Assembly (NCBI GenBank): GCA_028386065.3
Contig: JAKUCV010006784.1
Location: 45,383-109,382 of the forward strand
Source: Turnera subulata
Lineage: Eukaryota > Streptophyta > Magnoliopsida > Malpighiales > Passifloraceae
Direction: 5' to 3'
DNA length: 64,000 nucleotides
Both the position numbers and the translations under genes were made by a program. This document shows, piece by piece, positions 11,241-23,129 of this stretch (positions are counted from its first letter, which is position 1; each line of letters opens with the position of its first letter). The notes under the pieces were generated by a model, which was not told where the DNA came from, made no database searches, and saw only the letters and a list, made by a program, of their open reading frames with translations.

Positions 11241-11559
11241 TTAGTCTTATTAGTGTTTGGATATGCTACGCTTGCTTGTCTTATCCGGAATTACGTGATA
11301 ATTCTTCTTATCTAAAAATAAGGTATTGGGAATCCTTTGGATATATGCCACTTGATACAACTGCCTAATATAGCTTGTTTTCCTAATGAACAATCATTTT
11401 CCTAAAAGAGTATTCATGTACGAAGATTTTTTTAAAAAAAAAAAATCTAAAGTTGCAAAACCCATTTTCATAATTCTAGCCCCTAAACTTGGATGCTGCC
11501 TATAAATAAAGATGACAAGGATGAAACCTAGCCACAAGCGCCACATACCCTAACTATAG

Positions 11560-11766
11560 ACACTGGATCCTTTTTTTGGTTTTTTTTTTATCCTTCTTTT
11601 TGGTTTACAAAGGGAGGAGCCTTAGCTCACTAATACTATATATACCCTACCCCATCCTAACCCGCTAAACATTTGCCCACACCCAAGTTTGAATCCAGGT
11701 GGCCTCGGTGGAAATCAAGGTCTTATGCCACTGAGCTCAAGAGGCTCTGGCACACACTGGATCCTT
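11560..11766 (-). mobile_element. tRNA-derived SINE with 13-bp target duplication
   Basis: The SINE body is 11573-11753, minus strand. Near its 5' end it has an A-box-like TGAGCTCAGTGGCATAAG, followed by a B-box-like GGATTCAAACTTG, as in Pol III promoters of tRNA-derived SINEs. It ends in an A-rich tail (the T-rich tract at 11571-11590 on the plus strand). ACACTGGATCCTT occurs at 11560-11572 and at 11754-11766, a clear target-site duplication. No coding capacity is expected. Confidence 0.8.
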
Positions 11767-12590
11767 CTTGTCTCAATACAAGAACATTCCTTTTACCATT
11801 TGAAACCAGGAACCAGGTCCCCCTCTTAGATATGATCATTTTTGACGGGAGGGAATCACATTAGACGAGTAGGAAGGAGTAGTAATAGATATTATGGTGT
11901 ACTAGTTCAAATAATCGGATCAACGAATTACCAGAAAACATGGGTAGGTTTCACTACTATGTAGCACTTTTTCGTATCATACAACTACTACATGGTACTT
12001 TTAATTAACATACTTTGGAGGATTGACATTGTATATATGTTTCTTGGAACTATAGTGGCATCTCCGGGAGTCCGGCTGCAACTGCTGCTACAAATATGGA
12101 CGAGTACTGAGCCCCAGCTCCTTCTATTGGACTTGAACGAAGAACTACTGCTTGCTAAAGATGAGGAGATATAGGTATATATGTTCTTTGAAGGCGTTAT
12201 TCTTCTCCCATTTTAACTCTCGTTTTGTTCTTTTGATGGTTAAAAAAAAAAAAAAAAACTTACAACACTAGACTATTTAGCTAATATCTACGAATTTCTC
12301 CCAAAATACAAGTTGAACATGAACACCATATAAGTTGGAAACGCTTGTTGCAGCCTACTTGCCTTAAGTTCTGGACTACTCCACTGTGAAGAATACCCTA
12401 ACCATGTTGGCTGATATAAAACACAGGGAAAACTGCAGACCAAATCATCTAGAAGGAGGTGCAAGATGTTGACAAATCTATGCCGATGAAGGTACGGCTC
12501 GAAGTCTTAATGGTTGCAAGTGATAAATGGACAAAGAATGATGGATCGGATGCAAGAGATGTTCAGATGGAGAAGTAGCCGGTGATCCTA
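11767..12590 (+). pseudogene. Host unit 1: decayed copy of the plus-strand gene
   Basis: The segment is homologous to 47280-47960 and 54395-54860. An exon-like piece at 12037-12174 ends in a reading frame containing LDLNEELLLAKDEEI before a TAG. A second piece (12265-12440) reads LDYLANIYE, then PKYKLNMN, but meets stops. A third (12480-12580) reads VASDKWTKNDGSDARDVQ and ends at a TAG. The family is not recognised. Stops and indels between the pieces indicate a pseudogene, although some interruptions could be introns. Confidence 0.45.
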
Positions 12591-13138
12591 AAATCTTTCA
12601 CCTGTGTTTATACACGAGGTTTTCCTGTTCTAGTGATGGATCTAATAGAACTTATCGAGATTAGTAAGGATATCAGGTAGATCGTTTTCCATGACAATTC
12701 AACAAACTTCCTATCCAATGACATGTATTTATTCAGCACTAGTGTGAGTTCTTATTAGTACCTTTTTTTTTTTCTTATAGATCAAAGTAAAGAGTTTCAT
12801 TCAATAAACTTTGTTAGGGAACATCCCTTACAATGTTGTTCAAATAAATTGCAAAACAGATTGGAAATGACACTCAAAGACATGAAAATATGAAATCACA
12901 CAAGGAATCTAGTGCCTCAAAATTGGCAGGGTTGCTGAAACTCAGAAGACAAACTAAATGTCTTCGCTATTACATCTGGAAGATCAAGACTCCTTATTGT
13001 CTATCAGCAGGAACATCATCTGAAGAGTGATGACAAGACTCCTTATTGTCTATTAATACTTTTGCATAATCTCCTAATCACCATGGTGATTCCGATGGTT
13101 AAATTAAAGAACTAATCAAGTTTTCTGTAACTATATAT
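12591..13138. other. Gene-free stretch with a probable minus-strand retroposon tail
   Basis: A T-run at about 12763-12775, followed by sequence that reads on the minus strand like a 3' untranslated region ending in poly(A), suggests a small retroposed fragment up to about 13020. A short direct repeat, CTCCTTATTGTCTAT, occurs twice near 12992 and 13040. Nothing else is recognised. Confidence 0.35.
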
Positions 13139-13216
13139 TTTTTTTGATACTAAACGATTGATTTTTATTGATAATATTTACATTACAGAAACAGAGGCCC
13201 TGCTTGAGGAACAAAA
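13139..13216 (-). mobile_element. LINE 3' tail, cut by a copia element
   Basis: A T-run followed by GATACTAAACGATTGATTTT has the look of the 3' end of plant L1 elements on the minus strand (compare 53038 onward). It ends where the copia LTR begins at 13217. I infer that it is the far end of the LINE resuming at 29056. Confidence 0.45.
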
Positions 13217-13391
13217 TGATAGGATAAGTCATTATGATAAGCTTGAGTAGTTAGCAAAGGTATTGTATTGTATCTAGTATAGGACTCATGATGTAAATCT
13301 CCTCATGTATTTGGTATTCAGGTAATCAGTATATAATAGACAGGAGCGCTATTGTAAAGGCATCCTGGTATATTTCCTCACACTCTGTTCA
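13217..13391 (+). repeat. 5' LTR of copia element 1 (175 bp)
   Basis: Begins TGATAGGATAAG and ends CTCTGTTCA right before the primer-binding site. It matches 28909-29055 over its first 147 bases. Confidence 0.85.
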
Positions 13392-13403
13392 TGGTAGCGG
13401 AGC
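13392..13403 (+). other. Primer-binding site of copia element 1 (TGGTAGCGGAGC)
   Basis: Abuts the LTR end with no spacer. Same 12-base variant as in the gypsy-like elements of this window. Confidence 0.75.
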
Positions 13404-13579
13404 CCTATTCTGTCTTTTGTGGTTTGAAGATTTCACTGTGTTTCTAATCTTGTGTTTTATTTTTCACTATATCCACCAACTCTTCCACTCTCTCCTCGTC
13501 TTCCTCTTCCTCTTCTTCTTCTTCTTCTTCTTCTTCTGTTTCTGCACCCCTCACTACTTCTGTTCATTCGATTTTTAGT

Positions 13580-14972
13580 GTGAATAACATTAAGAACTAC
13601 GTTCCCACTACACTCGATTTTTCCAATTTTCTTGTTTGGCAGAGCTTGCTCTCCAATGTTTTCCACTCTCACCAGGTGCAAGGGCACATTGATGGGACCA
13701 GTGTTCAACCTCCAGCCTTGCTTGATTCTTCTGACCCTGATGGCCAACCTCAACCTAATCCTGCTCATATTCAGTGGATCCAGATTGACAGTACTCTCGT
13801 CTCCTGGATCTATGCCACGGTAAGCCCTACTATTCTTCAACATCTTGTTCGTCCTAGTGTTTTGCGAACTGCGCGAGAGGTCTGGCAAGCAGTTGAAGCC
13901 TTATTCCATGATCATGTTCATGCACGATACATGGAGTATCGATCTTCTTTTGTTCGTGCTAGGAAGCAGTCCCGAACTGTTTCTGATTATCTTCAATATA
14001 TTCGTACCATTGCTGATAATCTCGATGCCATTGGTCGAGGTCTTTCTGAGGATGATGTTGTTCTTCAAATTTTAGATGGTCTCCTAGATGAGTACAGTGA
14101 TTTTGTTACTCTTCAAACTTCCAAACCGATATTACCTTCTTATTTTGAATTGCGTTCTTCGTTGTTGGCCCATGAGTCCCGGCTAGCAAAGAAACGCAAC
14201 TCGTCTGATTTCGTGGTGTCCAATCAAGCTTTCTTTACCCAGACTAAGGGCCGTGGACAGCAAGGACAGTCTCGGGGTCGTGGTTACCGACCATTTTCCC
14301 CCCGTCCTCCCTATTCTTCTGCTCCTTCTTCCCCTCGGCCACCACAGTATAAGAATTATTCTTCTCCTCCACAGAAACCATGGCGTCCTCCTTATACTCC
14401 TTCTCCTCCTGTTTTTTCTTCGCGTCCGCCAAGGGGTGATGCTCCTCCTTCTTCAGTCTTAGGATCGGCACCACTGCAATGCCAACTGTGTGATGGCTAT
14501 CATCATACAGCCAAGAACTGTCCTTCTCGAGGTGTTTCACATTCTTATGCTGGAGTTCATGAAACTTTGGCTCCCTGGTTTGTGGATACAGGTGCGACGA
14601 GTCACATGACTCCCACTCCTCAGTCGTTGGATTCCTTTACAGAATATTCAGGCACTGATACTGTGCAGGTTGGTGATGGTACGTTTCTTGCTATCACTCA
14701 TATTGGCACCAAGGTTTTTCGTTTTGGTTCTTTTTCTTTTGTTCTTAAGGATGTTCTCGTGGTGCCTCTTTTAACAAAAAATATTCTTTCTGTTAAACAT
14801 TTTGCCATAGACAATTTTTGTTCTGTTTGTTTTGATTCTGCTGGGTTTTCTGTGAAGGGTCAGCACTTCCGCCATCCACTGATTCGTTGCAGTGATTCGG
14901 GACCACTCTATTCCGTTCGTCTGTCCAATACTGATGTTTCTCACAGTTTTTTTGCTCTCTCCCATGATCGTG
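13580..14972 (+). pseudogene. Copia gag-protease, 5' half of a split polyprotein
   Basis: The first half of a gag-pol polyprotein. Residues 1-230 are a UBN2-type copia gag. A Pro/Ser/Arg-rich linker follows, then a CCHC zinc knuckle (CQLCDGYHHTAKNC near residue 300) that would bind RNA. The aspartic protease active site WFVDTGATSHM is near residue 333, followed by a normal protease body. The frame breaks at the Tekay insertion: codons run into the insertion's TGA at 14975-14977. Removing the insertion and one TCGTG copy would continue the frame directly into integrase at 26055, so insertion alone caused this break. The start ATG at 13580 is 176 bases after the primer-binding site, normal for copia. 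Confidence 0.85.
14968..14972. repeat. Left target-site duplication of the Tekay insertion (TCGTG)
   Basis: TCGTG here and at 26050-26054 bracket the insertion; the copia reading frame is continuous across the deduced empty site. Confidence 0.85.
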
Positions 14973-15305
14973 TGTGAAGGCCCTCCCCCTGAGGGACCCA
15001 CTAAATCCAGGTATTGTTACATCACTCCCTCCGCCCGATTAAATCCTTTACCATGCTGCAGCACTAGGGATTCGAACTCGGGACGTGATGCTTTTTATCC
15101 CCCTCAAAGAGAGCACCTTCACAAACTCATTTGCAGCTGAACTGGTGAAGGTGCTCTCCTTGAGGGGGATAAAAAGCATCACGTCCCGAGTTCGAATCCC
15201 TAGTGCTGTAGCATGGTAAAGGATTTAATCGGGCGGAGGGAGTGATGTAACAATACCTGCATTTGGTGGGTCCCTCGGGGAGAGGGCCTTCACAAAAAAG
15301 GCAGC
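14973..15305. mobile_element. 0.3-kb inverted-repeat (hairpin) element at the Tekay end
   Basis: Two arms of about 145 bp (14973-15120 and 15143-15294) are near-perfect inverted repeats around a 22-base spacer. The termini are TGTGAAGGCCCT and AGGGCCTTCACA. Each arm contains GATTCGAACTCGG or its complement, resembling a tRNA B box. The hairpin lies inside the TCGTG duplication but outside the TG...CA end of the Tekay LTR, with 11 extra bases (15295-15305) before that LTR. It could be a foldback or MITE-like insertion, or sequence added during Tekay integration. No own target duplication is evident. Confidence 0.65.
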
Positions 15306-18231
15306 TGAAACTCCCGTGTCCCAATTTAACAATAAAATACTCGAACACAAGGAAATTACCAAAATACCCTTGAAACCCGGGACACGAAAATCAATATCAA
15401 AAACAATATCCAAAATCCTCAATAAAAAGAGATGTCATAACAAACATAGTCAAACTGGCCTAGCAAGCCTCAAATCAAACCCGGCATCCTGCCGATACAT
15501 CATCAATAATAAATCCCGGCAATCCGCCGATAAAATAATCCAGAATCAATAGACATCTCAATAAAAATCCAAAGCAGCGGAAGAAATAAATGGAATAAAA
15601 ACATGAGAAACCAAACAGTATGCATGCCGACTCTATGGATCCAACCGGGAGATCAAGCACAGCTACCTGCTAAGATAACCACGTCCGTACTCAAGAAGGA
15701 TGGGAAGTGACTGCACGCTATCTAAAGTCTGAAAAACAACGTTGGCGATTATGTGAGTCGCCTACTCAGTGAGCAATATAAGTCTAATTATGAGAGTGTG
15801 CAGATCAAGTCCGAAAGGAAAGAAGAGTAACAAGACATGCATGCAAACATACAACAACTAGTACTAACATGCCAACACAATCAAGCAAATTGTTCATTAT
15901 TCTCCATCTGTTGTGTGCTAAGATTACTTATTATGATTTATTTATTCAGGGCCCCCTACTGTGTGCGTCGAGCTCGGTCCCGTCTCATAAGACAACCAGG
16001 CGTAAGCCCAAATACAACCAGGCACGAAGCCCAACATAACCATAGAGAGAGAGAGAGAGAGAGAGAGAAAGAGGGAGGTAAAAAGGGAGAGGTAGAAGGA
16101 GGGAGGTAGAACCGGTCATAACAGACCCATATGCAAATCCGCATAACACTTGCCATTCCGCAAGCAAACCCGAGGGGTATCACTTCCCGCTCGAAACAAC
16201 CGGTCATCAGCACACAGTAGCCTAACTTCTACTGTACATTATCTTAATTCACAAGTTATGAGTTTACGTGTGCCAAGAGATTGTGATTTAACAGGGTTGT
16301 GTGGTAAAACAGCTCAATCAGATAAGCGGGTCTCCGACCCATAATACATCACACCAAACACCCAGAATCACACCACAAGTTATAATCCATAACTAAACCA
16401 ATCATCCAGCTCATAAGCAAATAGTACACTTAGGCACACAATACAGATTACAACATGTTAGCAAACAAGCATGCAACTCAAACAAACCAATCCAACGAGC
16501 TCATGCATACAAACATAAAGAGACAAATAAAGTCACCTCAACGACGATTGTCCTGTGGAGCTTTTCCCAAAACCGATCCTCCAGCTCCGGAGGTATTACC
16601 CGTGCCTGAATACCGGCACACACAACAAATTACAAAACAATAATCACAACTGTGCATGCATGGTACCTATATGCTCAACTGAGTTAAAACCCGTCCCTAG
16701 TTAGCCAATATGAAATTTCCGGGTCTAAACCCGACTTAATGTCCTCTTACCAAGACTCCGAGTATCGGGACCTAAGGTTCACCGGGCTTAAGCCCAACTA
16801 AGTCCAAAAGTAATTCCCGGGCCTATGGCCCACTCACTATGTCCTTTACCAATTTCCGGCCTCAAATCCAATCTAAGCCCAATTACAATTTCCGGGCCTA
16901 AAGCCCACTTCCTTAAGTCCTTATTTAATTAATTATAGGTTTGGGCTCAAAGCCCGTTACTTAAGTCCAAGGTCAAACCGAGCCCAAGATTCCCGGCCTA
17001 AGGTTCTACCCGTGTCGGTAAATTACCGGCCTCATACCACTCACACTCTCGGTTTCCACTAACACATTTAAGTACATAACCCAATTTCGAATTACTAGTA
17101 CATGCCATGAATGAATACAAAATTGTACATCTAGTATACCGTTAAAATGCCGGAATCAAAACCCGAGCCTTCGCCGGAAAATTCCCGAGCCTTCGCCGGA
17201 TTCCGGTGAACCTCGCCGGAAATCACCAAAGCCGGAATCTCACAAATCTGCCAAGAACCGTCCTCTGCCCGGATTTGTAGAACGGCAGCAACCCCAACGA
17301 ACAACACACTGCCACCGAACCTCAGCAACAACAATTCAAAGCAAACCCCCCTCCAGCGTTTGCTGCCGAAACCACACACCAAACACCACACACGCCGTCG
17401 ATCCCAACAACAACAACACAAACTACCAACACACCAACAACAACCCACGACAACCATCCATCAACACCACAACACCCAACTCAACAATTAGTCCAACCAC
17501 ATATGAATAAGATAACAAACGAACCAAAGAACCGAGAAGGATGAGGAGGCCGGGCTTACCTCGTCGGCGACGCAGCCAGTCGCGAGAGAGAGGCCACACG
17601 AAGTCCTCTCGTTCCGTCTCTGGTCAGCCGGCCTCGGGCCCTTGCAGTTCATGAAGAAGGAAGAAAGACGACGGCGTTGAGGACAGGAGGTCGATGTGTG
17701 GGCGCAGACGTGAGGGAGAGAGGGAGAGAAAAGGAGAGGGAAGAAGAAGAGAGGAAAAATGAGAGAGAGAAGAGAAGAGGAGGACGAACGGAGGAAGAAG
17801 AGAAGGAAGGTAGGAGGAGGCGCCGTCGGGGAGAAACAAAGAGGAAGAAGAAAGAAAAGTGAAAAGAATAGAAAGAAAAAGAAGGAAGGGGCTAGGGTTT
17901 TTAGGGTGTGAGCCGGCCCAGCCCCAAAACGATGCCGTTTCGGGCTGGGCGCGGTCAACCAGCCCTAGTGAACAGTTTGTTTTTTTTTTTTGTGCAAAGC
18001 CAAAACGACGTAGTTTCGAAAGAAACCACGCTAAACCTCGCGTTTCACCCCGATCTCGAATCCGTTTCCAACGGAACCCGAACCGTGAACAACACCAACT
18101 TAAAATTGACATTTCCAAGGCATAGTAATTTATTTCCTCGACTAAAACTCGAAAATACCCCAAGGGTAAAATTGGAATAAAAATTTCAAAAATTCCGAAA
18201 AAACCAAATTATGAAAATTCGGGGCGTTACA
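15306..18231 (-). repeat. 3' LTR of the Tekay element (2.9 kb)
   Basis: On the minus strand TGTAACGCCCCGAATTTTC to GGGAGTTTCA. It includes a GA-microsatellite at 16046-16068, a GCC/GGC-phrase block (16680-17000) and a purine-rich tract (17640-17890). ORFs inside it are by-products of composition. Confidence 0.88.
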
Positions 18232-18233
18232 GT

Positions 18234-18247
18234 TCTACCCCACTTAA
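18234..18247 (-). other. Polypurine tract of the Tekay element
   Basis: Minus strand AAGTGGGGTAGAAC precedes the LTR start TGTAACG. Confidence 0.7.
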
Positions 18248-18283
18248 GGAAATTTCGTCCTCGAAATTACAGGATATGAAACA

Positions 18284-19276
18284 TCAAAACAAATGGGGAT
18301 ACTGTTCCCGCATATGGGACTCAACCTCCCAAGTAGCCTCATTCGGAGAATGACGGCTCCACCTAACCCGAACCATCGGAATAACTCGATTCATCAACTG
18401 TCGCTCCTCCCGAGCAAGAATCTCAACTGGCTCCTCAACATAAGTCAAATCCTTAGAAACCTCCACCTCTGTCGGGGATACAACATGACTAGGATCAGAC
18501 CGATAACGCCTCAGCATCGAAACATGGAATACATCATGTATGCGCGACAGCTCCTCCGGTAAAGCCAACCTATAGGCCAGCGGACCAATCCGCTCAATGA
18601 TCTCATAAGGACCAATATAACGAGGGCTCAACTTGCCCTTCCTCCCAAACCAGATAACACCTCTCCAGGGAGCAACACGAAGGAAGACCCTGTCACCAAC
18701 ATTGTACTCCATCTCCCGACGATGCTTATCGGCAAAACTCTTTTGCCGGTCCTGAGCAGCTCTCATACACTGCTTAACCACCTCGATCAGATCAACAGTC
18801 TCCTGGACTAGGTCCGGACAAATCACCTGTCTCAGACCTTCCTCATCCCAACAGATCGAACTACGGCACTTCCGCCCATACAAAGCCTCATAAGGTGCCA
18901 TACCAATACTAGAGTGATACCCGTTGTTATAGGCAAACTCAACCAACGGTAATGTCTCATCCCAAGAACCACTAAAATTGAGCACACAGGCTCTAAGCAT
19001 ATCCTCCAGCGTCTGTATAGTTCTCTCCGACTGTCCATCGGTCTACGGATGGAATGCAGTACTGAAATTCAGCTTAGTCCCTAAAGCTGACTGTAAACTC
19101 TTCCAGAAGTGGGAAGTAAACCTCGGATCCCTGTCCGACACAATGGATAGTGGAACTCCATGTAGACGGACAACTCCCGAAACATACAACCTCGCCAGCT
19201 TATCCATAGTATCCGTCTGCTGAATCGGTAGGAAATGAGCTGACTTGGTCAATCTGTCAACAATGACCCAGATGGC
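18284..19276 (-). pseudogene. Tekay integrase C-terminal half plus chromodomain
   Basis: Continues the integrase from [14 protein letters not shown]. It shows the core-domain strand [10 protein letters not shown], with a candidate catalytic Asp, and then FHP-stop-TDGQSERT. The stop is a TAG in place of the Gln codon normally found in FHPQTDGQSERT, whose Glu completes the catalytic triad. After the stop the frame is open for 238 residues: GPY/F-type module (KLSPRYIGPYEI), the HDVFHVSMLRRY motif, then a chromodomain-like end with VRVRWSRHSPNEATWEVE. In chromoviruses this module directs integration to particular chromatin. Start and end are set by frame, not by a separate gene start. Confidence 0.8.
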
Positions 19277-20345
19277 ATCATGTCAACCACGGGTCCTCGG
19301 TAACCCAATAACAAAGTCCATAGTGATATGCTCCCACTTCCACTGCGGAATGGTCAAAGATCTCAACTTGCCGGCAGGAGCCTGATGCTCGGCTTTCACC
19401 TGCTGACAAGTCATACAACGAGCTACAAACTCCGCAACATCCTTCTTCATCCCGGGCCACCAATAATGACTCTTCAAGTTCTTGTACATTTTGGTGCTAC
19501 CCGAATGCATAGCATACGGCGCATTATGCGCTTCATCCATAATCCATCTCCTCAAATCATCAACATCTGGAACACACATCCGATCACTGGTCATCAGAGC
19601 ACCATCCTCTCGAACATAGAAACTAGAACTCTCTCCACCGAGAGCCTTATCCCGCAACTCTGCTAAATGAAGATCTCCATACTGCAACTCCATAATCTTA
19701 TCCCTCAAGGTCGGCCGGATGCTCAAACTGGCTAACAATGCCCCAGTAGCATCCACCTCTAATTGTGTATCCAACGACCTCAGCTCTACCAACGAAGGCA
19801 AAGCATAAGAAACCGAGTCCTCATCCGCAGAAACCACTCTCTTCCGGCTCAATGCATCAGCAACAACATTGGCCTTGCCCGGATGGTACTCAATAGTACA
19901 ATCATAATCCTTCAGAAGCTCAATCCACCGCCTCTGCCTCATGTTAAGCTCTCTTTGGGTCATGATGTACTTCAAACTCTTGTGATCCGTGAAAATCCGA
20001 CACTTCTCACCGTATAGATGGTGTCTCCAGATCTTCAAAGCAAAGATCACAGCAGCTAACTCCAGATCATGGGTCGGATAGTTCCTCTTGTGAGTTCTCA
20101 ACTGCCTGGAGGCATAAGCAATCACCCGACCCTCCTGCATCAAAACACATCCCAAGCCCAGACCTGAAGCATCACTGAACACCGTGTACTCCACTCCGGG
20201 GCTCGGAACAGTCAAAACCGGTGCAGAAGTCAACCGACTCTTCAACTCCTCAAAACTCTTCTGACAACTGTCATCCCAAACAAAAGCACAGTCTTTCCTC
20301 AACAGCTTAGTCATGGGACCCGCTATTAAGGAAAAACCTTCAATG
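19277..20345 (-). pseudogene. Tekay RNase H and integrase N-terminal half
   Basis: Encodes the end of RT (MTKLLRKD, then [15 protein letters not shown]), RNase H ([13 protein letters not shown] with its Asp; [18 protein letters not shown] with Glu; [11 protein letters not shown] with Asp) and the integrase HHCC zinc finger ending [11 protein letters not shown]. It then runs into the integrase core start ([13 protein letters not shown]). The frame ends in a TGA where a Gly codon is expected before HDAIWV, a single-base change. Upstream, a one-base deletion near 20345 in the codons for LGLAGYYRRF separates it from the RT frame. Confidence 0.8.
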
Positions 20346-21361
20346 AACCTTCGGTAGTAACAGCAAGTCCAAGAAAACTCCGTATCTCAGATACACTCTT
20401 CGGTGGCTCCCATTCCATGACCGCCTTAATCTTGGCCGGATCCACCTTAATGCCCTCACCGGACAAAATATGCCCTAGGAATGCGACCTCATCCAACCAA
20501 AACTCACACTTACTGAGCTTGGCATAGAGTTGTTCTTCTCTCAACCTCTGCAAAACTTGCCTCAAGTGGTCCTCATGTTCGGCCTTACTACTCGAGTAGA
20601 CCAAGATGTCATCAATAAACACTACCACAAACCGGTCCAGAAATTCATGGAAGACCTGTTGCATCATAAACATGAACACTGCCGGTGCATTTGTCAGACC
20701 AAAAGGTACCACCACAAACTCATAGTGACCATACCGAGTGCGGAATGCAGTCTTCGGTATGTCTTGCTCTGCAATCCGAACCTGATAGTAACCAGATCGC
20801 AAGTCAATCTTCGAGAACACGGATGCACCCTGCAACTGATCGAACAAATCATCTATCCTAGGCAAAGGATACTTGTTCTTCACAGTCACCTTGTTCAACT
20901 GCCTATAGTCTACACACATCCGCATACTGCCATCCTTCTTCTTCACAAACAAGACCGGGGCACCCCAAGGTGAGATGCTCGGTCGAATAAAACCCTTATC
21001 TAACAACTCCTCCAATTGTTTCTTCAACTCCTGAAGTTCTGCCGGAGCCATTCTATAGGGCGGTATAGAGATAGGTGCAACCTCCGGTACCAAGTCAACT
21101 GTATACTCCACCTCCCGCTCCGGAGGCAACCCAGGTAAATCATCAGGAAAAACATCGGGAAAATCCCGAACAATAGGGATATCCTCCACTCCAGGTACTG
21201 GTACCGAAGAATCGACCACATGAGCAAGAAAGGCATCACAACCCTCTCGGATCATCCTGAAAGCCTGGATGGTCGAGATACAGCACGCCGATAGAACTCT
21301 TCGTTCTCCAACAAACACCAATCTACGCCCCAACAGAGAAGATAAGGACACTTCCCTGGCC
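20326..21361 (-). pseudogene. Tekay reverse transcriptase
   Basis: Good gypsy [53 protein letters not shown], the catalytic core [11 protein letters not shown] (two Asp of the FxDD box), then [11 protein letters not shown]. The segment upstream of RT ([13 protein letters not shown] to FLAHVVD) is the usual linker after protease. The protease that should precede it is missing (see gag). The frame breaks at LGLA because of a single-base deletion, so the polyprotein could not continue into RNase H. Confidence 0.85.
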
Positions 21362-22985
21362 CCACAGCCATCGCTATCTCAGTACGTAAGCCGTTAACAA
21401 ACCGCCTACACTTGGTCAACTCATCGGGCACAAACTCCCTAGCATAAGAGAGAAGAATGCTATACCGGATCCTGAAAGCTGATACAGTCTCATCTAGTCC
21501 CTGCTTCACCTCAAGAAACTGCTTCTTCTGCTCCTCTAGAAAACCAACAGTAAGAAACTCCTTGTAGAATCTCTCCTTGAAATCCTCCCAAGGCATCTCC
21601 ACAGGCTTCGGTAGATTGGCCACAAGATCCTGCCACCATGACAATGCATACCCTGTGAACTGACCAAAAACCATAAAGGTACCTGCTATAACATCTGGAG
21701 CATCAGCAGCCTCCTCTCGGGTGATGGCATAAACCCTAGGAGCTGCAGCAGACTGAGTCGCACCCCCGCGGTTCGGAGCTCCAGAACCTCCACGACCTCG
21801 ACCCTGCTGTCCGCCACCCCTGTTCGGACCAGAAGAAACAGCACCACTAGCCACGGAACTCTGTACTGTATACTGAGAACCACTGCCACCATTATCCCTC
21901 ATCCACTTGTAGCAAGTTGACTTCTGGTGTCCCGGCGTATTGCAATACCAGCATGTACCCGAGAACCGTGCCGAGGAACCCCGTCCCCGAGAACCAGACT
22001 GATAGGACCGTCCTCCCGAGGATCTGCCCGGTCCACCCTGATAACTCTGCCCTCGGAACTTCTTCGAACCCTGATAAGAAGAACTCTGTCCAACCGAATA
22101 ATCTGCACCTCCGGCATCAGAATACTGCCTCTTCTGTCCCGAAGCAGATGACTGCTTCCTCTGCTCGGCTGCCCGAGCCTCCTTCCCGATCAACTGAACT
22201 CTCTCAGCATCAAAAGCAGCGGCACAAACTGCCTCCCAAGTCTTGTGCCCTCCACCAGCCACAGCCATCGCTATCTCAGTACGTAAGCCGTTAACAAACC
22301 GCCTACACTTGGTCAACTCATCGGGCACAAACTCCCTAGCATAAGAGAGAAGAATGCTATACCGGATCCTGAAAGCTGATACAGTCTCATCTAGTCCCTG
22401 CTTCACCTCAAGAAACTGCTTCTTCTGCTCCTCCAGAAAACCAACAGTAAGAAACTCCTTGTAGAATCTCTCCTTGAAATCCTCCCAAGGCATCTCCACA
22501 GGCTTCGGTAGATTGGCCACAAGATCCTGCCACCATGACAATGCATACCCTGTGAACTTATGTGCAGCTAATCGAGCCCTCTGCTCAGGTGCACAGGTGA
22601 ACTTCTCCAGAACATTCTCCACCTGGCGAAACCAATCATCAAACTCCTTGACTTTGCCTTGTTCACCTGAGAATTCCTTCACAGCAGACTTGTCCATGTG
22701 CTTATACCCACTCTCCATACCACCTGTTGCAGCAGGTGCTACCGGCTGGGCACCCTGCTGCTGCTGTTGAAACTGTTGGAACTGCTGCCACTGCAGAAAA
22801 GCCTGATACTACTGGAACGCTGGGTTCACAACAGGTGGTACAGCATTCTGTCCTCCACCACCTGCAACATTATTCTCTGCTGCATTATTGTTCCCCTGAC
22901 CAATGGGAACCTGCATCACCGACACATTGTCGGAGACATGAGTAGCGACGTCATCCTCAGCATTGTGCTGTCCCTCGTGATCCAT
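21252..22985 (-). pseudogene. Tekay gag with a duplicated segment in place of protease
   Basis: The real start is probably the ATG at 22985 (MDHEGQHN); a TAG at 22809-22811, where the surrounding codons are Gln-rich, interrupts it, so the longest open frame starts at 22718. Residues 40-170 are a retrotransposon gag core, followed by a Ser/Gly/Arg-rich tract and a CCHC knuckle (CWYCNTPGHQKSTC near residue 257). After VIAGTFMVFGQ, where the protease active site normally follows, the frame enters a second copy of the gag core: bases 21362-21661 repeat 22259-22558 almost exactly (300 bp). Protease coding sequence is gone. Gag normally packages RNA; this copy is probably non-functional. Confidence 0.85.
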
Positions 22986-23114
22986 ATCGACGCCTATATG
23001 AATGCAAATGAGTCAAAAACACTTTTTAAGTCAAAAATCCGGAAACAGGCTTAAACACAGAAACACCTTGAGAACAAAGTTTAAGACACCTTTAAAACCA
23101 AGGATCTAAAGCCT

Positions 23115-23126
23115 GCTCCGCTACCA
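23115..23126 (-). other. Primer-binding site of the Tekay element (TGGTAGCGGAGC)
   Basis: Minus strand, three bases from the LTR end. Same variant site as in the other families here. Confidence 0.8.
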
Positions 23127-23129
23127 AGC

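Noticed and set aside
15145..15294. tRNA-like B box in the hairpin, considered as a tRNA gene
   Set aside because: No matching A box at the right distance and no cloverleaf; the B-box word occurs in inverted orientation in the other arm.
17488..18163. 156-179-codon ORFs in the Tekay LTR
   Set aside because: Produced by a polypurine/polypyrimidine tract; the proteins are Phe/Leu/Ser runs with no domain.
21917..22294. Plus-strand ORFs antisense to Tekay gag
   Set aside because: Shadow frames of a well-supported minus-strand gag with zinc knuckle.
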